Below, one piece after another: positions 9,307 to 15,476 of a DNA stretch of 64,000 nucleotides (position 1 is the stretch's first letter; the number at the start of each line of letters is the position of its first letter). A program made the position numbers and the translations under genes. The notes beneath the pieces are model-generated. The model saw nothing but the letters and a program-made list of their open reading frames with translations, did not search any database and was not told the origin of the DNA. Source of the stretch: an uncultured Roseovarius sp. (lineage in GTDB: Bacteria > Pseudomonadota > Alphaproteobacteria > Rhodobacterales > Rhodobacteraceae); assembly GCF_947489715.1 (NCBI RefSeq), contig NZ_CANLER010000011.1:62001-126000 (forward strand), given 5' to 3'.

Positions 9307-9662
9307 TGTCCGGGTTTGGAGAAAGCTGCTGCGAAATCGCGATCAATAGTTTGCCTTCTCTCCCGGTGTAGGAGTTGCTCCAAACCTATCTTTCAGCTAA
9401 AACTCCTCGCGCGTAATCACCGCTACGGTGGGCTAACATCCTCCTGACAGGCGAATACAAGTAGCCTAAGAGTTGACGAGTGGAACAGCAGACATTCGCT
9501 GCACCATCAATAGACTGGTTTAAAGCGGACCTTTTGGACTTTCGCTACGCACACACCATTGTCCGGTGCAACGACCCGTTCAAAAAAAGACGTTTTCAAT
9601 AAGATGTATCAGCGCGGGAAGCAGAGGCGGAGACAGAGACACAAAGCTGTTTTGCCGACTGG
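9307..9662. other. Non-coding gap
   Basis: No gene is supported. Around 9487-9560 the sequence (CAGACATTCGCTGC, then AAAGCGGACC) loosely resembles the intergenic repeat family seen at 10812, 14381 and 15336, but is too diverged to call as a copy. Confidence 0.35.
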
Positions 9663-9703
9663 TTGACATAGTCGATCTAGGTTATTAGTTATCATGATAA
9701 CTA
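9663..9703 (+). promoter_or_regulatory. Promoter with overlapping 18-bp perfect palindrome (probable MarR operator)
   Basis: A consensus -35 hexamer TTGACA at 9663-9668 is followed after 17 bp by a weak -10 (TAGTTA, 9686-9691). The -10 region is embedded in the perfect palindrome TAGTTATCATGATAACTA at 9686-9703. The ribosome site GAGGAG and the ATG at 9719 follow. Since the operon downstream encodes a MarR-family protein, and MarR dimers bind palindromes of this size over promoters, autorepression is the natural reading. Confidence 0.8.
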
Positions 9704-9718
9704 TAGAGGAGATATCCA

Positions 9719-10012
9719 ATGACAAATACGCTTTTCGTTTTTGCCGAAATCAAACCGAAGCCAGAACATTTCAACGATGCCCAGCAAGCGATCATCGGAA
9801 TTCTGGACCAAACGCGCGCTGAAAGCGGCTGCCGTTCGTTCAAGCTGTTCGAGGCACCTGATCAGGATAGGTTGTATCTTTTCGAGGAATGGCAGGATCA
9901 GGATGCGCTGGACCAGCATCATGCCCAACCCTACACAGCCGCGGTTTTCAAATCATACGAAGAATGGTTGGCCGAACAACCCCGTATCCTGCCGTTGCAT
10001 GGCCTGAAGTAG
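9719..10012 (+). CDS. Antibiotic-biosynthesis monooxygenase (ABM) domain protein, putative quinol monooxygenase
   Basis: Small cytoplasmic ferredoxin-like fold protein of 97 residues, typical of YgiN-like ABM proteins, which form dimers and act on quinols or other aromatic compounds without cofactor in characterised cases. Family features visible are the N-terminal strand NTLFVFAEIKPKPEHFNDA, the ESGCRSFKLFE segment and YLFEEWQDQDALDQHH. It is the first gene of a three-gene operon with a MarR regulator and a small membrane protein, under a palindromic operator. This suggests inducible defence against a quinone-like or other toxic aromatic compound; that role is inferred. Confidence 0.85.
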   Translation: MTNTLFVFAEIKPKPEHFNDAQQAIIGILDQTRAESGCRSFKLFEAPDQDRLYLFEEWQDQDALDQHHAQPYTAAVFKSYEEWLAEQPRILPLHGLK

Positions 10013-10043
10013 TATGTTCTTTCTGAGGGAATTACCTACAAGA

Positions 10044-10454
10044 ATGATGATCGACGGTTACGTTTCGCAGACGGGTGTAGGTGACGTAGATACCGTTGCG
10101 CGAGCACTCTCGATGATGCGAGAGGCGAGCCAACTGGAGCGCCTGCTAGATGCCTACTTTAGTAGCCATAACCTTTCACAGTTGAAATTCCATATTCTCA
10201 TTGTGATCGACCGCGAGCCGGACAAAGACAGTCTTCGTCAAAGCGAAATCAATCAACGCTTGGATGTTTCCAAGCCGGTCCTGCACCGGACCGTGACTTC
10301 GCTTCTGAAAAGCGGATTGCTCGTGTGTCGTGACGATCCCGAGGATTCACGCGCTCACCGTCTGGCCTTGACCGACGAAGGCAAGACAATGCTCGCAGCT
10401 ATCCTACCTGGATACTTTAAAACCATTTCTGGTTTTATGAGAGAACAGCCATGA
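10044..10454 (+). CDS. MarR-family transcriptional regulator
   Basis: Winged-helix repressor, 136 residues from the chosen start. The helix-turn-helix lies around RQSEINQRLDVSKPVLHRTV and the wing around CRDDPEDSRAHRLALTDEGK, the classic MarR signature DxRxxxLxLTxxG. The frame is open from an ATG at 10014, but a GAGGGA site upstream favours the ATG pair at 10044/10047. It lies between the ABM gene and a small membrane protein gene, whose start overlaps its stop by 4 bp (ATGA). Probably the autorepressor acting at the palindrome 9686-9703. Confidence 0.88.
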   Translation: MMIDGYVSQTGVGDVDTVARALSMMREASQLERLLDAYFSSHNLSQLKFHILIVIDREPDKDSLRQSEINQRLDVSKPVLHRTVTSLLKSGLLVCRDDPEDSRAHRLALTDEGKTMLAAILPGYFKTISGFMREQP

Positions 10455-10678
10455 CGCGGTTTCTGCCCGCCTTCTTCGCATGGATCGTCGTCTATGTCGT
10501 TGTTACCGCCACCTTAATGGGAATTCAGGCGGCAGGGTTAAATGTACCGCTGCCGATGCAGACATTTCTTCTCACAGCCTTTCTAGTGCCAGCTATGATG
10601 TTTGTTCTTGGGCCATTCGCATCAACACTCGCGCAAACCGTGATACGAAAGGTTGAAGGTAGATCACCAAACCCATAG
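10451..10678 (+). CDS. Small two-span membrane protein (DUF2798-like)
   Basis: 75 residues with two hydrophobic spans, about 5-28 (PAFFAWIVVYVVVTATLMGI) and 36-62 (MQTFLLTAFLVPAMMFVLGP), and a short charged tail. Length and topology resemble DUF2798 proteins, but the assignment is by shape more than by motif. The ATGA overlap with the MarR gene shows translational coupling, so it belongs to the ABM-MarR operon. It could be part of an efflux or envelope response; no function is claimed. Confidence 0.7.
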   Translation: MTRFLPAFFAWIVVYVVVTATLMGIQAAGLNVPLPMQTFLLTAFLVPAMMFVLGPFASTLAQTVIRKVEGRSPNP

Positions 10679-11042
10679 TGAATCTTCCAGCAAATCGGGT
10701 CTATGGAAATGCCGGAAAATCCCCCACTTTTCGCTGCCCAAAACCCCTTTCAAGACCAAAGCAGTTGCTGAAAGTTTTTGGCTCCCTCGTTATATCGAAC
10801 ATTCATGCAACCCGCAGCATTCGGCGGTATGGGGCTCACTACCCGGTTTCGCCGCTCTTGGCATGAATGGCGGTTGCCAAAATGCGAGCGGCGGGGTGCC
10901 GGATCAAGCGGTGAAAAGTCAAGAGATTGGCCGTTTTGGTGAACAGCCGATCTCACGACGCCGTGGCCGGGCTGCGTGCTGCGCAGGCATTCGGCGGCTG
11001 AGAACCCAATTTGACCGATGCAGCATTGCGCACAAATGACCG
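10679..11042. other. Intergenic region between convergent genes, with a dispersed repeat copy
   Basis: No gene is supported. At 10812-10839 the sequence reads CCGCAGCATTCG, 8 bases, then GGGCTCAC, matching the segment at 15336-15362 (CCGCAGCATTCG, 7 bases, GGGCTCAC). It is therefore a copy of a dispersed intergenic repeat. No clear T-run terminator for either flanking gene was found. Confidence 0.5.
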
Positions 11043-12263
11043 CTATACAGTCGCTTTGCTCGTAGACTGAGTTTTTAGGAAGAGTGCCAGCACACCAGCG
11101 CCAATAGCGAGCCAAACTGAGCCGGTCCAAACAAGATCGTAGGTCTGAGTCGCAGTAAACAGATAGCCACCGGCAAACGCGCCCATGGCACCGCCAATCG
11201 CATGTCCAGCAGAGATCAGGCCCATCGCGAGACCCATCATCTTGATGCCGACATGGCTTGCCACCAAGCTGGCCGTGACAGGAACGGTTGAATAATCGAC
11301 TGCCCCGAACAGAATTGCGAACAGGAATAGCATTTCGATAGATGCCCCCGGAAGACTGCCAAGCAGAATGAATGTCAAAGCCCGCAACATGTAGATTGAC
11401 GCCAACAGCATTGGACGATTGACCCGATCTGTCAGCCAGCCCGCAGCGATCATGCCGATCAGGTTCACAAGTGACAGCAGACCGTAGGCAGTCGCACTTG
11501 GGATCGGAGGAAAACCGCAGAACGCCGCAAACGGGAGCAAATGCGTTTCGATCACACCGGTTGTGGTGAACCCGCAAATCAGAAAACTCCAAAACAGCAA
11601 ATGGAATGCTGGCTGTCGGACGATTACGGCAAGGTCTTCGATCATAGAGGTGGAGAGCTCGTCAGCGCTGCATTCCTTTTTTGGCGGGTTATCCGCCCTC
11701 ATACTCATACAGGGGATTAGTGCGAGGCTGGCGAGAGACAAAGCACCAAAACTCCACCGCCAGCTCGCAAAAGCCAGCAACGCCGCAATCAGTGGGACAA
11801 TCAGGAACTGACCGCCGGTCGCGCCAGATGTGCCGATGCCGGTTGCCAGACCTTGGTTTTCGGAAAAATTTCGGGTGACAGCAGTGGCCACCACATGTGT
11901 GGCGACGATGCCAAAACCAACTGCGCTGAAGCCTGCAAAGCCGATGACGAACATCAGCTTGCCATTCATCAACGCGACAATGGTGCATCCTACCCCAAGA
12001 AGTCCCATGCCGAGGTTAAGTGTAAACTGCGATCCACGCCTGTCCACGAGCCGCCCTGCGAAGGGCGCGACGACGGCCATGACAACGAGAGCGGCGGCTC
12101 CCACGCCTGAGATGTAGCTGCTGGTCCAGCCAAACTCCGTTTGCCAGACAGGCATGATAAGCCCAAGTGCGGCACGGCTGGAAAAGGCCAGCGATAGCGC
12201 CAGAAATCCAAATACAACAATGGTCCAGTTTTGGCGTGAAGGATGGGTCCGTTGTTCTGACAT
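11043..12263 (-). CDS. Major facilitator superfamily transporter
   Basis: Inner-membrane secondary transporter of 406 residues with the twelve-span MFS pattern. The loop 2-3 signature is seen as GRLVDRRGSQFTLNLG (about residues 70-85), repeated in the second half as GWLTDRVNRPMLLAS. The type resembles monocarboxylate/oxalate-like porters (UhpC/OFA branch) with the N-terminal FGWTSSYISG. It is divergent from a LysR gene with about 90 bp between the start codons, containing a good LysR-type inverted repeat, so it is probably the regulator's target. Ribosome site AGGAGA. Substrate unknown. Confidence 0.9.
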   Translation of the reverse strand: MSEQRTHPSRQNWTIVVFGFLALSLAFSSRAALGLIMPVWQTEFGWTSSYISGVGAAALVVMAVVAPFAGRLVDRRGSQFTLNLGMGLLGVGCTIVALMNGKLMFVIGFAGFSAVGFGIVATHVVATAVTRNFSENQGLATGIGTSGATGGQFLIVPLIAALLAFASWRWSFGALSLASLALIPCMSMRADNPPKKECSADELSTSMIEDLAVIVRQPAFHLLFWSFLICGFTTTGVIETHLLPFAAFCGFPPIPSATAYGLLSLVNLIGMIAAGWLTDRVNRPMLLASIYMLRALTFILLGSLPGASIEMLFLFAILFGAVDYSTVPVTASLVASHVGIKMMGLAMGLISAGHAIGGAMGAFAGGYLFTATQTYDLVWTGSVWLAIGAGVLALFLKTQSTSKATV

Positions 12264-12330
12264 TAAGCATCTCCTTGATGTCTAGATGCCGTCAAGTCTG
12301 CGCCTTTGGCGAACGATATACTGGCCAGAT

Positions 12331-12351
12331 GACTTTAGCTGGTCTAAAGTC
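12331..12351. promoter_or_regulatory. LysR-type operator, 8-5-8 inverted repeat
   Basis: GACTTTAG (12331-12338) and CTAAAGTC (12344-12351) form a perfect inverted repeat around a 5-bp spacer. It lies 5 bp before the LysR start codon and within the divergent promoter region shared with the MFS gene, as expected for an autoregulatory site. Confidence 0.75.
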
Positions 12352-12355
12352 AAAT

Positions 12356-13225
12356 ATGGCTGTTCGTATCCAAGACCTTTATACTTTTCACGTCGTTGCG
12401 CGAACTGGCGCGATGCAAGACGCAGCACATGAACTTGGTGTCACGCCCGGTGCGATCAGCCAACGTATTCGGGCGGTCGAAGAGCGGCATGGTTTGCGTC
12501 TGTTTGACCGCAGCAAGCACGGGATCACGCTGACAGCAGCAGGGCTGGCACTGCAATCTGATGTGGGTGCTGCGTTCTCCAAGATCGAAGCCGCGCACCA
12601 TGAGCATTTCGCCACGAACCGCGATACTGTGCGGATCAGCGCCTCGGCAACATTCGCGCAATCCATGCTTGTCTCTAGTGTAGGTAGGTTCTCACAAAAG
12701 TATCCCAAGTTCAGGGTTTCCGTTGAAACCGCTGATCGACTGGTCGATCTCAAATCTGAACCGATTGACCTTGCCATTCGCCATGGTCTTGGCAAGTATC
12801 CCGGCCTTCGTGCTGAATGGCTTTGTGCGCCTGAGTTGGTCTTAGTCGCAAGCCCTACCTTGCTGGAAAAGCATGGCTCACTGACGCGGCCCGCAGATTG
12901 TTTATGCTATCGTCTGTTGCCGGACGCGACCGGAAAGGACTGGTCGATATGGTTCGAGGCACAGGAAGTCGATGCCACAAACGCACGCTATGGGCCGCAC
13001 TATGGAAATGACCTTCTAACTGTCAAAGCAGTGACCGAAGGACAAGGTTTGGCTTTGCTCAATGATCTTTATGTCAAAGACGGTTTAGCTTCAGGTGAGT
13101 TGGTGCGCGCTTTGGAGACGGTGTGGCCAACAAAATTTGCCTACTACGCCGTGGCTCTTCCCGAGGCATTCGAAAAACCTTCTGTTCGATCTTTCGTGAC
13201 TTGGTTGAAAGATGATCTGATCTGA
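12356..13225 (+). CDS. LysR-family transcriptional regulator (GcvA-like)
   Basis: 289 residues from ATG 12356. The N-terminal HTH reads HVVARTGAMQDAAHELGVTP then QRIRAVEERHGL; the C-terminal effector domain has DLAIRHGLGKYPGL, as in GcvA-like regulators. The frame is open much further upstream (to 12167), but 12356 gives the standard family length and leaves the inverted-repeat operator at 12331-12351 outside the gene. Divergent from the MFS transporter, which it probably controls. Confidence 0.9.
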   Translation: MAVRIQDLYTFHVVARTGAMQDAAHELGVTPGAISQRIRAVEERHGLRLFDRSKHGITLTAAGLALQSDVGAAFSKIEAAHHEHFATNRDTVRISASATFAQSMLVSSVGRFSQKYPKFRVSVETADRLVDLKSEPIDLAIRHGLGKYPGLRAEWLCAPELVLVASPTLLEKHGSLTRPADCLCYRLLPDATGKDWSIWFEAQEVDATNARYGPHYGNDLLTVKAVTEGQGLALLNDLYVKDGLASGELVRALETVWPTKFAYYAVALPEAFEKPSVRSFVTWLKDDLI

Positions 13226-13630
13226 AGCTACAGAAGCCGTCATTGGTGTATCAGTAGCGAATTCACCCTTTGTCCGGCATCCGGTGCATCTGCCGCTTCA
13301 AAATTGCTGCGCTATCCACGAAAGACCGAAGTCTCCGCTGCACCGCGGACAGGCCTTCATTGCTCGTGCAGAAAACTTGGCGCTGCGAACGCGCGCAGCG
13401 AGAGAATCCGAGGTCAGATGAGGGCTCTCTCCAGACCTTCTCCGCACCGCAGGATATGCCAAAACTCAACCGTTTCTGTCACCGGCGGAATCGACCGTTT
13501 TTGGCGCGTAGGTTCTGGCAGGGGGTTTATGTCCTGACTGCAGTCATCCAGGAATTATACGGCGAAAGCGGACAAACAGCCGATCTTGCGGGGTACTACG
13601 GAGAGCTAGAGCCAACGCTAATTGGCCGGG
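13226..13630. other. Non-coding gap
   Basis: A plus-strand open frame (13270-13746) crosses this gap and then runs antisense to the glyoxalase-like gene. It has no recognisable domain and is judged a shadow. The segment has GC-rich stretches with short inverted repeats (CTGCG...CGCAG near 13385-13400), but no terminator was seen. Confidence 0.4.
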
Positions 13631-14266
13631 CTACCAAAGTGAACGCCTGCCAGATGGTGTTGCGATCTCAACTTCGTATCGAAAAGCTTCCCCAACCTTT
13701 ATCTCTGGTGGTCGGTCAATCGTCAAACCATCATAGATGGCTCTGATTTCTTCGGGCTCCGGGTGCTCAAGACTGAAGGACGTCAGACGCGCTCCAAAGT
13801 CGGGGATGTCCGACATCCGTGTTGGATCGCTGCGGTGGTCAATCAAAGATGGAAGAATACCGCCCAAGGGCAGATAACCATCGACCGGGATGGCAAAGGC
13901 AAATTTTGGCTCGTTGAAAGGTAGGTTAACAACTTCTCCGAACTGAGGTCTCTGACGTATGAAGCTCTCAATGTTGACGATTGCGGCGACCCATCCGCGC
14001 AGCCGACGACCCCGCTCCCAATCTGAACGAACTTGTCTCGGATCATCGACGCCAAACCAACGCGACCGTCCAGGGTTAACACCACTTGGATCGAGCGCAA
14101 CGATCTTCAGATAGACGTTCTTACCTAGCTGAAGGCGATGATTATGGGTTCCCATGTAATCGTGTCGTGTACCGAAGGGGACCTCGATCCCGAGACAATC
14201 GCGGACGTGCTCAACGCCCTCAGTCAACGTCGGTGCAATAACTGTAAGATGATCGAGAGTTAGCAT
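13631..14266 (-). CDS. Glyoxalase-like (VOC superfamily) domain protein
   Basis: Cytoplasmic protein of about 211 residues. It opens with LTLDHLTVIAPTLTEGVEHV, the first beta-alpha unit of a VOC module, and continues HNHRLQLGKNVYLKIVALDP, which carries the metal-ligand-like histidine and the conserved strand. The second half (GYLPLGGILPSLIDHRSD) fits the PF13468 glyoxalase-like family, with two modules in one chain. No function is established for this family. A GTG two codons upstream (14272) is an alternative start. No partner gene is apparent. Confidence 0.8.
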   Translation of the reverse strand: MLTLDHLTVIAPTLTEGVEHVRDCLGIEVPFGTRHDYMGTHNHRLQLGKNVYLKIVALDPSGVNPGRSRWFGVDDPRQVRSDWERGRRLRGWVAAIVNIESFIRQRPQFGEVVNLPFNEPKFAFAIPVDGYLPLGGILPSLIDHRSDPTRMSDIPDFGARLTSFSLEHPEPEEIRAIYDGLTIDRPPEIKVGEAFRYEVEIATPSGRRSLW

Positions 14267-14380
14267 GGTCACGCAGTATCATGAGATTGGATCGCCTGGA
14301 AAGCTGACACCCAAACATCGGAACCGAGGAGTTACTTCCTCCGCACACTGAAGCTACGACGGCTTTCCACAAAGACTGTT

Positions 14381-14430
14381 CAGCGGACAAAACTGCTGTT
14401 TGCATTCGGTGGAAGACTGTCCGCTTTCCA
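14381..14430. repeat. Intergenic repeat copy, left of the unrecognised gene
   Basis: Contains CAGCGGACAAAACTG at 14381-14395 and GTCCGCTTTC at 14419-14428; GCGGAC and GTCCGC can pair to form a hairpin. The same arrangement recurs in the same orientation at 15380-15430, about 1 kb away. The rest of the 14267-14594 gap holds nothing recognised. Confidence 0.7.
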
Positions 14431-14594
14431 TCAGCTTTTCTAAACTTTCAGTCCGTCCCAATTACCTAAGGTTTGTTGTCGCGATGAACCGTTTGGCAAG
14501 GAGGTCATCTCTTGGAAAGACGGTTCCGGGTTGCCGCATGCCAGAAATTACCTAGTAATCTAAAAATCCATACTTTCGACGAAGTGGACGACCT

Positions 14595-15323
14595 ATGAGC
14601 TTTTTTGATTATGCGGCGCGTACGAATTCTGCTGAAGCGCGAAGTGCCTTGCAAGAAGAAATAGAATACGCACAGTCACTGAATGGTCATGTACGACAAC
14701 ACGACTGGTGGGCGATAAGCGACCGCGCGGTCGCAGATCAATACGCTGTCGTGCACGATGAAGACACGGTTCAGTATTTGATTGACGCAAGCATTGATAC
14801 CCGTCACGTCGCGATTTTCCATTCTCCCCTCTCTCATCTTGACCCCTATGAACTCAAACGGATTTTGAAGGCCGCGCCTGTTGATGGGTCAACAATCTTG
14901 GCCGCGTATCTCATAGCATTCGCGAATGTTCTGGAAGGCCACTATTCCAAGGCCTGCAAGCTCGTTAATTATCATCCGTTCATTCAGGACGGACAGGTGC
15001 GTTTTTCAGACTTCGACTGCGGGGACGAAGAGTTCATGAATCTTCTCGCATCGCTTTGGGAAAAATCGAAACGCGAGATCGCTTTCGATGCTGGCCGCAA
15101 GCAGATCCTGTACAAAGCGCTTGAAGACGATCTCACTGCGAACGACCTCAAACCTGGGTGGTTTATACCATCAGATGCCTTTTTGCCATTCGGGGGGCGA
15201 CAGGCACAGACGGATGAAATTGTCTACGATCTACAAGTGTATCGGATACCCTCCAACGCACTCAAAACAAGCGTTGGACTAGGTGCGAAAATTGCAAACC
15301 TGTTCAAAGCGACCAAAAGCTGA
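14595..15323 (+). CDS. Hypothetical protein, 242 residues, unrecognised
   Basis: A predicted soluble protein without signal peptide or membrane spans. Visible features are a WW pair near residue 38 (HDWWAISDRAV), an acidic patch (FSDFDCGDEEFMNLLASLWE) and a basic C-terminus (ANLFKATKS). I do not recognise the family. It has an ordinary start with a weak AAGTGGA ribosome site. It stands alone and is bracketed by two copies of an intergenic repeat about 1 kb apart (14381-14430 and 15336-15430), which might mark it as a small acquired cassette. Confidence 0.7.
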   Translation: MSFFDYAARTNSAEARSALQEEIEYAQSLNGHVRQHDWWAISDRAVADQYAVVHDEDTVQYLIDASIDTRHVAIFHSPLSHLDPYELKRILKAAPVDGSTILAAYLIAFANVLEGHYSKACKLVNYHPFIQDGQVRFSDFDCGDEEFMNLLASLWEKSKREIAFDAGRKQILYKALEDDLTANDLKPGWFIPSDAFLPFGGRQAQTDEIVYDLQVYRIPSNALKTSVGLGAKIANLFKATKS

Positions 15324-15335
15324 ATTTCATCCGAG

Positions 15336-15430
15336 CCGCAGCATTCGACACTTTGGGCTCACAGCTGCCATTGGCAGCTCAGCGGGACAAAACTGACATC
15401 TTGGTCCTTTGTTCGAATGTCCGCTTTCAT
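15336..15430. repeat. Intergenic repeat copy, right of the unrecognised gene
   Basis: Composite: CCGCAGCATTCG and GGGCTCAC (15336-15362; shared with 10812-10839), then the near-palindrome AGCTGCCA-T-TGGCAGCT (15363-15379), then CAGCGGGACAAAACTG and GTCCGCTTTC (15379-15428; shared with 14381-14430). The arms can fold into two stacked hairpins. Located between convergent genes. Confidence 0.75.
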
Positions 15431-15476
15431 AGCGCTGACAACTCTAGCCATTACGAGATCACATGTGCTGCCTCGC

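Noticed and set aside
13270..13746. Plus-strand frame of 158 codons
   Set aside because: No motifs; the second part is antisense to the glyoxalase-like gene.
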